Below, piece after piece: positions 1 through 8,397 of a stretch of 32,764 nucleotides of DNA. The notes below the pieces were generated by a model. That model did no database searches. It saw only the letters and a list, made by a program, of their open reading frames with translations, and was not told the origin of the DNA. Each line of letters starts with the position of its first letter. Position 1 is the first letter of the stretch. The stretch is taken from contig DASQLD010000184.1 of NCBI GenBank assembly GCA_035630195.1, positions 1 to 32,764 of the forward strand, written 5' to 3'. The translations under genes and the position numbers were made by a program. The DNA comes from DASQDN01 sp035630195. Lineage in GTDB: Bacteria > Acidobacteriota > Terriglobia > Bryobacterales > Bryobacteraceae.

Positions 1-126
1 AGTAATGGGGAGATTCGTTTCTTTGGAATGCCCATCGGCTGCAGGTCCGCGGAACTCGGGCCAGGAGGCGGCGAAGATCAAGAGGCACGACGCCGGTAGC
101 AACACTACCTTTGAAGCTGTCTGCAT
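1..126 (-). CDS. Secreted PQQ-type beta-propeller protein, N-terminal fragment
   Basis: This is a partial gene that leaves the window at base 1; only the first 42 residues are visible. The ATG at 126-124 follows the kinase stop codon (130-128) by one base, so the two are probably co-transcribed and translationally coupled. The peptide has a hydrophobic signal-like segment (about residues 7-21) followed by WPEFRGPAADG. A WPxFRGPxxDG opening just after the signal peptide is typical of secreted PQQ-binding-like (BamB-type) eight-bladed beta-propeller proteins, which are common in Acidobacteriota and Planctomycetota. The specific substrate or cofactor cannot be judged from this fragment. The family call rests on this one motif and the signal peptide. 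Confidence 0.72.
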   Translation of the reverse strand, partial: MQTASKVVLLPASCLLIFAASWPEFRGPAADGHSKETNLPIT

Positions 127-127
127 T

Positions 128-2260
128 TTATGCGCCGACCATGTGACGTCCCGCCGAGAGGCCGGCATTTCGCAAAAGTGAAACTAAGCGGGAGTCGTTT
201 CGCAAGGGTTCGAGCGCAGGGTCGAGCAGAATGGAAGGCAGCATGGGATCGCGCTCGGCTATGGCTCGATTCAGCGCGTCGAAAGCTTTCTGCAACTCCC
301 CCTGTGTCAGATATGCCGTCGCGAAGAGCGTGGCGGGAACGTATTTCGAATCGCTCTGGGCGACCAGAGCATCCAGGACGATCTGCGCGGACTCTGGGTT
401 CCGACGAGCGATTACGCCTTGCGACCACCAGATTCCCACAGGCGGCTCACACGCGGAATCGGCGAGCGCTTGGACAAATGCCGCGGGCCAAAAATGGGAA
501 TCGCTCTCGAGCGCTCCTTCGGCGTACTGAAATGCGGTGGCCGAGTTGCTGGCCAGATACTGAGCCATGGCGCGGTAGGCCAGCGACCCAGCCGATCGGC
601 CTCCAGGAACTTCGCGGAAACCCGGCGCAAGTACAAAGAGGTAAGGCTGAAAAACCGTGGCCTCATTCTCGAGGACGCGGCGAAAATGAATGACCGCTTT
701 ATCCCACCGGCAGTGTAATATCGCTTCGACTACGGCCAGCGCGGCGTGGGGACCAGGATCATCCGGATCGAGTTCAAGCGCGCGTCTTGCCGCCCACTCA
801 GCCTTTGGAAACAGCTGCTTCGGCTCGCGAACAGCAAGTACTGCGGCAGCAGCATAATAGTCCGCCATCGCAACGTAAATGGCCGGGTTGTCACGATCTT
901 CGCGGATGGCTCGCTCAAAGCAATCGCGCGCCAGCGTTAAGGAGGCTGGGGTAAATCGTTTCAGTTCCAGCAGACCCTCGGCTAAGACAGGAGGAGTCGC
1001 CGAAAGTTTCTTGCGCACTGCGGCGACAACCAGCTTTGCGATCTCCTCCTGCATGGCAAAGAGATCTGTAAGCTCCCGGTCATAGCGCTCTGTCCAGATC
1101 GGCTGACCGGTACCAGGCTCTACCAACTGGGCCATCACGCGAATGCGAGATCCGGACTTGCGGATGCTGCCTTCAAGGATGCCGTCCGCGTTGCGCGCGC
1201 TCTTGGAGGTGACACGCAGGCCTGGGGTCGCGGCCAGAGCGGCGGCCAATTCCTGCATTAAGCCCGCAGCAAAGAAATCGTTGGGCTCGGTGGTGAAGTT
1301 CTGAAAAGGCGTAACCGAGACGGTCGGCTGGCTTGATGTGCGGACAACCGGCTTGTCGAGCGCTGCGTCGAGTTCCTTCTTCAGATCCGCTGCCGTAGCG
1401 TAGCGTTCTTCGGGATTCTTGCGCAGGCAGCGATAGACGACATCGGCGACTGCTTGCGGGACTTCGCGATTCAGGATACAGATATCCGTGGGTTCGTCTC
1501 GCAATACGGCTGTAAGGGTCGAGATCGCCGAATCACCGTCGAAAGCGCGGCGGCCGGTCAGCATCTCATAGAGGACTGCGCCCAAGCTGAAGAGATCCGT
1601 GCAGGAGTTAACTGGCTTACCCAAAGCCTGCTCCGGAGCCATGTACGCGGCGGTCCCGACGATGCAGCCTTCGGCCGTAACAGGGGAACTAGCGCCGCTT
1701 CTAAGTGGATCCAATCCAACAGGTCCCGCATCAGTGAGCTTCGCAAGCCCAAAGTCGAGGAGCTTTACATGACCGGAACCGGTGACTACGATGTTACCGG
1801 GCTTCAAATCACGATGAATGATACCGTTCTCGTGGGCAGCAGACAGCGCGTCGGCGATCTGTGTTCCCAAGCGCACCGCGACATCCGGTTTCAGCGGACC
1901 ATTCAGAAGAATCGTGTCCATCGGAGAGCCGTTTACATACTCCATCACGATGAAATCAATGCCGTTTTCCGATCCGATGTCGTAAATCGTCACGATGTTT
2001 GGGTGGTTGAGGGCAGAGGCGGCCTGGGCCTCCTGAAAGAAGCGCCGCCGCGGTTCGGCATCCCGAGCCTTCTCCGGATGTAGCGCCTTAATCACGACTG
2101 TCCGGTTGAGACGAGTGTCCCTCGCTCGGAACACTACACCCATGCCGCCTTCTCCAAGCTTCGTGAGATCCGTGTAGTGCTGGATGTTCTGACCGGGCAC
2201 GGGAGTGTAGCCTTCAGTATACGTGTTTGGCCCCACAGATGCGGGTATTCCCCCCACCAT
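128..2260 (-). CDS. Ser/Thr protein kinase with TPR C-terminal region
   Basis: About 710 residues from the ATG at 2260. A Hanks-type kinase domain is complete: glycine loop LGEGGMG (about 35-41), catalytic Lys in VVIK (about 58), HRDLKPGN (about 149), DFG (about 169) and the APE motif in MAPEQ. After roughly residue 310 comes a segment beginning VSVTPFQNF, resembling the TolB/FlgO-like domain often found after such kinases, and then alpha-helical TPR-like repeats to the end. No clear transmembrane helix is visible, so it may be cytoplasmic. The start is uncertain: TTG at 2317, ATG at 2272 or 2260 and GTG at 2236 are in frame, and none has a convincing ribosome-binding site. The gene is divergent from Ku and one base upstream of the propeller gene. 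Substrate unknown. Confidence 0.9.
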   Translation of the reverse strand: MVGGIPASVGPNTYTEGYTPVPGQNIQHYTDLTKLGEGGMGVVFRARDTRLNRTVVIKALHPEKARDAEPRRRFFQEAQAASALNHPNIVTIYDIGSENGIDFIVMEYVNGSPMDTILLNGPLKPDVAVRLGTQIADALSAAHENGIIHRDLKPGNIVVTGSGHVKLLDFGLAKLTDAGPVGLDPLRSGASSPVTAEGCIVGTAAYMAPEQALGKPVNSCTDLFSLGAVLYEMLTGRRAFDGDSAISTLTAVLRDEPTDICILNREVPQAVADVVYRCLRKNPEERYATAADLKKELDAALDKPVVRTSSQPTVSVTPFQNFTTEPNDFFAAGLMQELAAALAATPGLRVTSKSARNADGILEGSIRKSGSRIRVMAQLVEPGTGQPIWTERYDRELTDLFAMQEEIAKLVVAAVRKKLSATPPVLAEGLLELKRFTPASLTLARDCFERAIREDRDNPAIYVAMADYYAAAAVLAVREPKQLFPKAEWAARRALELDPDDPGPHAALAVVEAILHCRWDKAVIHFRRVLENEATVFQPYLFVLAPGFREVPGGRSAGSLAYRAMAQYLASNSATAFQYAEGALESDSHFWPAAFVQALADSACEPPVGIWWSQGVIARRNPESAQIVLDALVAQSDSKYVPATLFATAYLTQGELQKAFDALNRAIAERDPMLPSILLDPALEPLRNDSRLVSLLRNAGLSAGRHMVGA

Positions 2261-3212
2261 GGCGGCTACCATCTGGAAGGGACATCTCACTTTTGGGTTG
2301 ATTTCGATCCCAATCAAACTTCATCGCGCCGCTCGCGCAGAACGGGTGAGCTTTCGGCAATTGCATGGAGAGACGGCCTCGCGAGTGAAACAGGTCTATG
2401 TCCGAGAGGATGAGGAGCCCGAAGCTCCAGTTGCGTCAACTCGCTACGAGCCGCCTGTCCAGGAAAAAGCCGCCCTCCGCGCCGAGCCTGTACCCATTCG
2501 AGGACGAATCCCAATCGCTCCCTTGTCGCCGGGTCCCGCGCCCGCTCCCATAATCGCGCGATCGGAACTGGTGAAAGGCTACGAATACGAAAAGGGACGG
2601 TATGTCACAGTCTCAAAAGAAGAGCTGGAAAAAATTACTCCCGAGACAGCGCGTGAAATGCAGATCCTCGAATTCGTCAAGCTGACGGAGATTGATCCAG
2701 TCCATTTCGAGACGTCTTACTACGTGACGCCTGACAAGGCCGGCGAACGGGCCTATGCTCTCCTGTTCGAGGCGCTTCGACGCAGCGAGTCAGTTGCTAT
2801 AGCGCAGTTTGCGATGCATAACCGTGAGCACATCGTTACTATTCGACCAGGCCGAACAGGGATCGTTCTTCACACGATGTATTACGAAACTGAGATCCGG
2901 CGCGACGACGAATACCGGACAGATACATCGAAGGTCGAAGACAAGGAAATGAAGTTGGCGCTCTTGCTGGTGGAGAGTTTGTCAGCGCCGTTCGATCCCT
3001 CGAAGTATCGCGACACTTACAAAGAAAAGCTCGACGAACTGATCGCGGCCAAGATCGCCGGCGAAGAGCTTGTCGAGTCACCGGCGGCCAAGGTAAAAGC
3101 TCCCACGGATATTCTGGCGGCGCTCGAGCGGAGTTTGGCGCTTGCCCGTAAGCCGGCGGTATCGGAAGGCGCGCTGACACAGGCTGCGCCCCGAAAACGG
3201 AAGACGAAGTAA
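2259..3212 (+). CDS. ku: Non-homologous end-joining protein Ku
   Basis: 317 residues. Bacterial Ku is a homodimeric ring that binds double-strand DNA ends and recruits the ligase LigD for end joining. The N-terminus (IWKGHLTFGLISIPIKL) and the core (ELVKGYEYEKGRYV, then ILEFVKLTEIDPVHFETSYY, and KYRDTYKEKLDELI) are clear Ku signatures. The tail is basic (RKRKTK), as in many bacterial Ku proteins that use it for DNA contact. The ATG at 2259 was chosen because the conserved N-terminus starts there; a GTG at 2223 is in frame but adds unrelated residues. Odd feature: about 54 residues rich in Pro, Ala and Glu (roughly 49-102) replace the usual short loop, which in many Ku proteins holds a CxxC pair. 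No ligD is in the window. The HNH nuclease gene follows directly. Confidence 0.95.
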   Translation: MAATIWKGHLTFGLISIPIKLHRAARAERVSFRQLHGETASRVKQVYVREDEEPEAPVASTRYEPPVQEKAALRAEPVPIRGRIPIAPLSPGPAPAPIIARSELVKGYEYEKGRYVTVSKEELEKITPETAREMQILEFVKLTEIDPVHFETSYYVTPDKAGERAYALLFEALRRSESVAIAQFAMHNREHIVTIRPGRTGIVLHTMYYETEIRRDDEYRTDTSKVEDKEMKLALLLVESLSAPFDPSKYRDTYKEKLDELIAAKIAGEELVESPAAKVKAPTDILAALERSLALARKPAVSEGALTQAAPRKRKTK

Positions 3213-3221
3213 ACTGTCCCT

Positions 3222-3710
3222 TTGGACGGCTTCAAGTTAGAACCCAGACATCTACAGGGTGGGTATGTTCGGCGCGACGAGTTGCGAAAAGGCGCTGAAG
3301 GTCGGAATCTGTGTCGATGGTGTGAGCTGGAAGTGCCAAAGGGGCGCGTGACCTTCTGCTCGGATTTTTGTGTTGAAGAGTGGCGTCTCCGCACGGATGC
3401 TGGATTTGTTCGTGAGAAAACTCTGGCTCGGGACAAAGGGATTTGTGCGGTGTGTCAGGTGGATACGCTCGCCGCATACCTTGCGTTGAAGCGCAGCCGC
3501 GGTGTCGCCAAGGTCCGGCTGTTGCAGCACTGGGGTCTCAAAACGGTCAGCCGGCGCACTCTGTGGGATGCCGATCACATCGTTCCGGTGGCGGAAGGCG
3601 GCGGCGCGTGCGATCTATCCAACATCCGAACGCTCTGCCTGATTTGTCATCGAGACGCAACGAAGCAGTTACGTGACAGGTTGTCAGCGCGGCGCGTCAG
3701 CCTTCCCTGA
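3222..3710 (+). CDS. HNH endonuclease with N-terminal zinc-binding Cys cluster
   Basis: 162 residues. An N-terminal Cys cluster (C31, C34, C46, C50) precedes an HNH/treble-clef domain: CAVC (75-78), DADHIVPVAEGG with His119, SNIRTLCLICH with Asn134 and His143, and the second zinc pair C139/C142. These are the residues expected for a metal-dependent HNH nuclease. The gene is in the same reading frame as Ku, with only the Ku stop and three codons between, and the only plausible start is TTG at 3222; no Shine-Dalgarno sequence is obvious. Its end overlaps the convergent permease gene by 14 bases. Co-transcription with Ku suggests a role at broken DNA ends, but this is inference. A restriction-type or stand-alone nuclease role is also possible. 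Confidence 0.85.
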   Translation: MDGFKLEPRHLQGGYVRRDELRKGAEGRNLCRWCELEVPKGRVTFCSDFCVEEWRLRTDAGFVREKTLARDKGICAVCQVDTLAAYLALKRSRGVAKVRLLQHWGLKTVSRRTLWDADHIVPVAEGGGACDLSNIRTLCLICHRDATKQLRDRLSARRVSLP

Positions 3711-6339
3711 GCGCCGTGGCAGGATCGATCCGTTGTGCTCGCCAAGCAGGAATCGACGCGGCGGCCAAACCAACGATCACGAATAACAAAGCTACGAAGG
3801 CGAACGTTGCGGGATCGGCAGTGCTGACTTCAAACACTAACGTCTTCATCAGGCGCGCCAAGGCAAACGATCCGACGAGACCGAGCGCGACGCCGGCAAT
3901 AGTAAGGGCAAGCGCGTGTTTCAAGACCAGCATCAGAATGTTACTCGGACCTGCGCCTAACGCCCGCCGAACCCCAAGCTCCTGCGTGCGCTGTGTCACT
4001 GAATATGCGATAAGACCATAAATACCAATCAGCGCGAGCAGCAGCGCTGTGCCTGCAAACGCCGTTAGCAAGAGCACGGTCAGGCGAGGACGTCCGAGCG
4101 TGGCATCCATCACGTCGCTCATGCGGAAAACGTCGGTTACCGGCTGGTCGCGATCGATGGCCAACACTTCCCTTCGAATCGTGCTTGTAAGCTGCAAGGG
4201 ATCACCGGAGGTCCGAATGAGCAAGTAAGCGATCTGGGGAGCGTGCACGGCGATAGGCACATAGAACTCAGGCTTTGGTTTGACGTCGAGCCCTCCTTCG
4301 TGCACGTCCCCAACGATGCCGACGATCTCGGCAGAAACGATTTTGTCGATGCCTTCGCCCATGTGTTGGCCTACGGGATTGAGTCCATCGGGATAGCTCG
4401 GCCAGAAACGCCGGGCGAAGGTTTCATTGATCACGAAGACCGGGGGCGATCCGGGCGTGTTGTCTTGAGCGGTGAACGTACGGCCTCGGTGGAGTGGGAT
4501 TCTCATCGCACGGAAGTAATCGGGCGTGACGCTTTGCAGTTGTGCGCTCGGTTGCTCCCTCGCCTCGGCTTCAGGTTGCCCTTCGACGCCCACGTTGGTG
4601 AAGAACCATGGCGTAGTGGGAATCGTTCGTGCAATGGCGACATTTTTCACGCCGGGTAGTGCCGCAACCCGCCTTTCCATCTCCGAAAAAAGCATCGATC
4701 TCTTTTCGCGAGTGTCATAGCGGGCAGCGGGGAGAGGAATCTTCATGGTCAGCAGGCTTTCGGCGTCGAAACCCGGATTGACGCTGCGCAGGCGCGCAAA
4801 GCTCTGGATGAGGAGTGCCGCGCCGACGAGCAGAACGACAGACAGCGCAACTTGACCTGTCACGAGAACTGTTCGACGCCAGGACAGTGATAGCTTCGAT
4901 GCTGCGCCGCTCTGCCGTAGAGCTTCTACCAGATTCGGCCGGGATGCCGCCAGCGAAGGGAGCAGTCCGAACAACACACCGGCGACGGCTGAAATTGCCA
5001 GGGTGAACCAGAGAACGACGTTGTCTATTTTGATCCCTTGCGCAGAAGGAAGCCGTGCTTCGATGGTGGGGATCGCGGTCAAGATCCACTGAGCGAGTAA
5101 TACGCCTGATCCCCCACCTATCAGCGCGAGGAGCATGCTCTCGGTGAGGAGTTGACGCATCAGCCGTCCTCGTCCGGCTCCCAACGCAGCACGAACCGTA
5201 AACTCCCGAGTTCGCGCGGATGCGCGCGCCAACAGCAAGCCGCCAAGATTGGCGCACGCAATCAACAAGACGCAGCTTACAGCGCCAAACAAGAGCCATA
5301 GCATTGTTCTGACTTTCGCTACCAGACGATCTCGCAGCAGCTGCACCTTGACGACGGTTCCGGGTTTCGCATCCGTCCACTTAGGATTGGCGCGCATGTA
5401 TTGCTGATTCATGACTTCCATTTCGGCTTTTGCTTGATCGAAAGTGATGCCCGGCTGGATACGCGCGAAAAGAATCTGCGTTGTGATGAACGGCCAGAAC
5501 TTAGCGGGAAGCGCCAACATCTCAGTTGGTTTCGTCACCCAGACGTCGACGCCGGCGAAAGGAAAGTCGAAGCCGTCCGGCAGTACACCGATGATCGTGT
5601 AAGGCTTGGCATCGAGAGAGATCGGTCTCCCGGATATCTGCGGGTCCGCGCCAAAACGGTTCTTCCACAACGACGCGCTGATCATCGCTACAAGAGCGCC
5701 CCCGGGTGTGTCTTCGTCGATCGAGAAACTACGGCCGACTATGGGGGCGACGCCAAGGACTTCGAGGAAGTTGGCTGAGACGCGAGCGCCCTTCAAGGCG
5801 TCCGGCTCTCCGGCGCCCGACAGGATCATGTTCTCAGGCATGCGGAGGAAGCATGCGACGCTCGAAAAAGCCCGCGCCGTCTTTTTCGTTTGCTCATACC
5901 GAAGCTGCGTGAATCCGAGATCGAGCGAATTCTGGCTCGCGTTCTCCAGTGTCAAGAAGACGAGACGATCAGGATCGTGGTATTCCAAAGGCTTCAACAG
6001 CACCGCTCGAACCAGCGAGAACATTGCGGTGTTTGCGCCGATCCCTAATGTCAGTGTGAGAATCGCCGCGGCAGTGAAGACCGGATTCTTGCGCAGCACC
6101 CGTAGTGAATACTTGATGTCTTGCCAGATGATCTCAAGCTGCGCGCTGGCCTTCATCGCGTAGATATCCTCCCGAATCAAAGCGGTGTTGCCGAGTTTCC
6201 GTCGCGCAGCGAGGCGGGCTTCGCCGGCAGCCATGCCCCGGGCAATGTTCTCTTCCGTCTCGGCTTGCACATGAAATTCGATTTCCCGGGACAACTCGGA
6301 CAGGCGGTCAGAGCGGGAAAAGAAGCGGCGCCAATTCAT
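3697..6339 (-). CDS. ADOP-type FtsX/MacB-like ABC transporter permease
   Basis: 880 residues from the ATG at 6339, which overlaps the PadR stop codon as ATGA. The N-terminal 70 or so residues (LSREIEFHVQAETEE...) are the cytoplasmic domain seen in acidobacterial duplicated permeases. Then come a first transmembrane helix (about 85-110), a MacB-like periplasmic core, three helices of an FtsX domain, a fourth helix near LSWRRTVLVTGQVALSV, a second periplasmic core, and a second FtsX domain ending the protein. This is the duplicated ADOP architecture. No ATP-binding subunit is adjacent, which is usual for this family, so its ATPase partner and substrate are unknown. An in-frame upstream start would add 55 basic residues that match nothing and overlap padR. 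Confidence 0.93.
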   Translation of the reverse strand: MNWRRFFSRSDRLSELSREIEFHVQAETEENIARGMAAGEARLAARRKLGNTALIREDIYAMKASAQLEIIWQDIKYSLRVLRKNPVFTAAAILTLTLGIGANTAMFSLVRAVLLKPLEYHDPDRLVFLTLENASQNSLDLGFTQLRYEQTKKTARAFSSVACFLRMPENMILSGAGEPDALKGARVSANFLEVLGVAPIVGRSFSIDEDTPGGALVAMISASLWKNRFGADPQISGRPISLDAKPYTIIGVLPDGFDFPFAGVDVWVTKPTEMLALPAKFWPFITTQILFARIQPGITFDQAKAEMEVMNQQYMRANPKWTDAKPGTVVKVQLLRDRLVAKVRTMLWLLFGAVSCVLLIACANLGGLLLARASARTREFTVRAALGAGRGRLMRQLLTESMLLALIGGGSGVLLAQWILTAIPTIEARLPSAQGIKIDNVVLWFTLAISAVAGVLFGLLPSLAASRPNLVEALRQSGAASKLSLSWRRTVLVTGQVALSVVLLVGAALLIQSFARLRSVNPGFDAESLLTMKIPLPAARYDTREKRSMLFSEMERRVAALPGVKNVAIARTIPTTPWFFTNVGVEGQPEAEAREQPSAQLQSVTPDYFRAMRIPLHRGRTFTAQDNTPGSPPVFVINETFARRFWPSYPDGLNPVGQHMGEGIDKIVSAEIVGIVGDVHEGGLDVKPKPEFYVPIAVHAPQIAYLLIRTSGDPLQLTSTIRREVLAIDRDQPVTDVFRMSDVMDATLGRPRLTVLLLTAFAGTALLLALIGIYGLIAYSVTQRTQELGVRRALGAGPSNILMLVLKHALALTIAGVALGLVGSFALARLMKTLVFEVSTADPATFAFVALLFVIVGLAAASIPAWRAQRIDPATALREG

Positions 6340-6695
6340 AGCGTTCCGCCGGCGGCAGAAGGATTTAGGACGCGGCCGATACCCTTCACCAATCGCTTCC
6401 ACCTTGTCGTTTCGGCTGCAAGCTGGCTTCTTCCTGCGCGAGTGAGCCGATAGTACTTTGCCTTTCGGTTGTTCTCGGACGTTCCCCAGAACGATGCGAT
6501 CCAACCGCGAGAATCCAATCGATAGAGCGCCGGATAAAGAGATCCATGTTCCACTTGGAGGATGTCCCCCGACGTGCGCTCGATGATGGTGGCGATCGTA
6601 TGTCCGTGAGCTGGGCCGTTTACAAGCGTTTGAAGAACCAGCATGTCGAGCGTGCCTTGCAACATTTCTCCGTCAGTCTTGGGCGGTTTGGGCAT
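6336..6695 (-). CDS. PadR-family transcriptional regulator
   Basis: 119 residues. The start LQGTLDMLVLQTLVNGPAHG and the wing region VEHGSLYPALYRLDSRGWI, followed by RKAKYYRLTRAGRSQL, are the standard PadR winged-helix signature. PadR proteins are small dimeric repressors released by ligand binding. The stop overlaps the permease start by four bases (ATGA), so the two are one operon and the regulator probably controls the permease. Upstream, two similar heptamers (GTCTACT at 6708-6714 and GTCTAGT at 6725-6731) lie 17 bases apart in direct orientation and could be part of an operator, although this is only suggestive. Confidence 0.93.
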   Translation of the reverse strand: MPKPPKTDGEMLQGTLDMLVLQTLVNGPAHGHTIATIIERTSGDILQVEHGSLYPALYRLDSRGWIASFWGTSENNRKAKYYRLTRAGRSQLAAETTRWKRLVKGIGRVLNPSAAGGTL

Positions 6696-6814
6696 TTGCG
6701 CTTCTCAGTCTACTCTATTTGTCCGTCTAGTGGTGTATAAGCAGTTTCTTGCGAGATCTGCTCTAGCTAGTGTTTTTGCCTATTCGATCATCGATTGGTG
6801 ATAAGATTTTTCGC

Positions 6815-7354
6815 ATGCCAAGATACATCGCTTTTCTTCGCGCGATCAATGTCGGCGGACGCGTTGTGACTATGGAGCGGCTGCGCACGCTGTTCGCAGA
6901 CATGGGCTTCACCAACGTTCAGACCTTCATTGCCAGCGGGAATGTGATCTTCGATGCGAAGTCCGTAGCGACAAAGAAGCTCCAAAAGGATATCGAGCGG
7001 CAACTGGAGGCGTCGTTGGGCTACAGCGTTGCCACATTCCTGCGCACTGCCGAGGAACTACGCGCAGTCAGTTTGTACGAGCCGTTCGCGGCGGATGCGA
7101 TCGCGGAGTCCAGGGCATTCTGCATCGGATTCCTGACTGAGAACTTAACCCCGGAGTCGAAGTCGGCTTTGATGTTGCTCAAGACGGACATCGATGACTT
7201 CCATGTCCACGATCGGGAAGTGTATTGGCTCTGCCACAAGAAACAAAGCGAATCGACCTTCTCGAATCGATTGTTTGAGCGATCGACGAAGGCGCTGACG
7301 ACGTTTCGGAATGCCACGACCGTCGCTAAGCTGGCGGCCAAGTACGGGCGCTAG
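6815..7354 (+). CDS. DUF1697 family protein
   Basis: 179 residues. The N-terminus PRYIAFLRAINVGGR, the segment TFIASGNVIF and the C-terminal FERSTKALTTFRNATTV are the hallmark motifs of DUF1697, a family of cytoplasmic proteins of unknown biochemical role. Length and domain coverage are typical. The ATG at 6815 was chosen because the conserved domain begins there; the in-frame ATG at 6770 would add 15 unrelated residues. There is no Shine-Dalgarno sequence, but TAAGAT (6802-6807) sits seven bases before the ATG, the spacing expected for a leaderless transcript. The gene is divergent from padR. Confidence 0.9.
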   Translation: MPRYIAFLRAINVGGRVVTMERLRTLFADMGFTNVQTFIASGNVIFDAKSVATKKLQKDIERQLEASLGYSVATFLRTAEELRAVSLYEPFAADAIAESRAFCIGFLTENLTPESKSALMLLKTDIDDFHVHDREVYWLCHKKQSESTFSNRLFERSTKALTTFRNATTVAKLAAKYGR

Positions 7355-7479
7355 TACGTTCCTGGGACGTGCCAATCCGGCATCGCCCCGGCAGATCGGA
7401 CCCATGACGTCGGTAACGGCTCTGTCGGCGTGTGTCCGACGTTCAAAAAGATTGCGGAGCAGTAGGGTAACTTGGACGG

Positions 7480-7959
7480 ATGGATCTTCGCAGCCTGCTC
7501 ATCGAGACGCATGCTCACATGCCACCCGCGGAAATACTTTCCGACCTGACGGAAAATGACGCGGCGCGACGGTTTCCTGGAATTTCGCATTCGATCGCCG
7601 ATATCGTCGCACATATGGCGTTCTGGCAAGGGTGGTTCGCGAAACGCATCGCGGGAACGGCGGAACCCCTCGTCGCAACCGCAGCAATGGGATGGCCAGA
7701 GGTTGGGAATGCAGGATTCAGTACCGTTCGTGAACAATTTCTGAGCGGCCTCGACCGACTGGTTGCACTGGTGGGTAACCCCGAACTGCTAGGAGCTCCG
7801 GTGACACCAGCACTGGAGTTTCCTCCACTTGCGACTTACACGGTTCACGACGCGTTGATCCACGTTGCCCATCACAACTCCCATCACCTTGGTCAGATCG
7901 TTCTGCTTCGACAGCTTTATGGCATGTGGCCGCCGTCCGGCGGCAGTTTTACCTGGTAA
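7480..7959 (+). CDS. DinB-like (DUF1572/ClbS-type) metal-binding protein
   Basis: 159 residues of mostly alpha-helical sequence. The fold family is recognised from the conserved histidines: HSIADIVAHMAFWQGWF in the first helices and VAHHNSHHLGQIVLLRQL near the end, the HxxxHxGQ pattern used for metal binding in DinB/YfiT-like proteins. These are often thiol-dependent transferases or detoxification enzymes, but the substrate is unknown. TAACTT (7468-7473) lies six bases before the ATG, so this gene may also be leaderless; a weak GGACGG also sits in front of the start. The 125 bases between DUF1697 and this gene hold no recognisable feature. Confidence 0.85.
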   Translation: MDLRSLLIETHAHMPPAEILSDLTENDAARRFPGISHSIADIVAHMAFWQGWFAKRIAGTAEPLVATAAMGWPEVGNAGFSTVREQFLSGLDRLVALVGNPELLGAPVTPALEFPPLATYTVHDALIHVAHHNSHHLGQIVLLRQLYGMWPPSGGSFTW

Positions 7960-7970
7960 GAAAAAAGCCA

Positions 7971-7999
7971 TTGACATACGAAGACCTTACTAGTAAAGT
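7971..7999 (+). promoter_or_regulatory. Predicted sigma-70 promoter for blaI, leaderless
   Basis: A perfect -35 box TTGACA (7971-7976) is followed by a 17-base spacer and TAAAGT (7994-7999, four of six consensus bases). The expected start of transcription is about 8006, essentially at the ATG at 8008, so the mRNA would be leaderless. No Shine-Dalgarno sequence exists in front of the gene, which agrees. The spacer and -10 lie inside the operator described next. Confidence 0.6.
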
Positions 8000-8007
8000 C
8001 TTCGTAT
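7976..8007 (+). promoter_or_regulatory. 32-bp near-perfect palindrome, probable BlaI operator
   Basis: The two 16-base halves match in 15 of 16 positions; the only mismatch involves 7986 and its partner 7997. The outer arms are ATACGAAGAC and GTCTTCGTAT, and the centre is TTACTAGTAA. It covers the promoter spacer and -10 and ends on the base before the start codon. BlaI/MecI proteins bind such dyads as dimers and repress their own operon, so autoregulation is the likely function. The outer and inner dyads could be two overlapping sites. Confidence 0.7.
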
Positions 8008-8397
8008 ATGCCACGTCCGCCACGTCCGACCCACGCTGAGCTTGAAATTCTCACTGTTCTTTGGGAAACCGGGCCGGCCACTGTACGCGATATATTCAAC
8101 ATCCTTTCCAAGCGAAAGAGCGCGCAGTACAGCACCGTGCTGAAGTTTCTCCAGATTATGGCCGAAAAGGGGTTGGTTCGCCGCGATGAGAGCGAGCGGG
8201 CCCATGTTTACGCAGCCGCGCGGCCGCGCGAATGGACGCAAAGACAACTGGTTGGTGACCTGCTGGAACGCGCCTTCGCGGGATCGGCCAAGGAGCTGGT
8301 GATGGGCGCTCTTTCGGCACGTAAAGCGTCGAAGCAGGAACTGGCAGAGATTCAGACACTGTTGCGGCAATATGACGAAGCGGAGGAATCCAAATGA
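8008..8397 (+). CDS. BlaI/MecI family transcriptional repressor
   Basis: 129 residues. The start PTHAELEILTVLWETGPATVRDI is the conserved winged-helix region of BlaI/MecI/CopY repressors, followed by YSTVLKFLQIMAEKGLVRRDES as the recognition helix and wing. The C-terminal half is the dimerisation helix region. BlaI repressors are inactivated by a partner M56 metalloprotease, which here overlaps it by four bases. The operator and promoter lie directly upstream. There is no hint that beta-lactams are the signal. Confidence 0.93.
   Translation: MPRPPRPTHAELEILTVLWETGPATVRDIFNILSKRKSAQYSTVLKFLQIMAEKGLVRRDESERAHVYAAARPREWTQRQLVGDLLERAFAGSAKELVMGALSARKASKQELAEIQTLLRQYDEAEESK

Noticed and set aside
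7355..7462. Open frame ending VGVCPTFKKIAEQ between DUF1697 and the DinB-like gene
   Set aside because: It follows a stop codon, has no start codon with a ribosome site, and matches no known protein.
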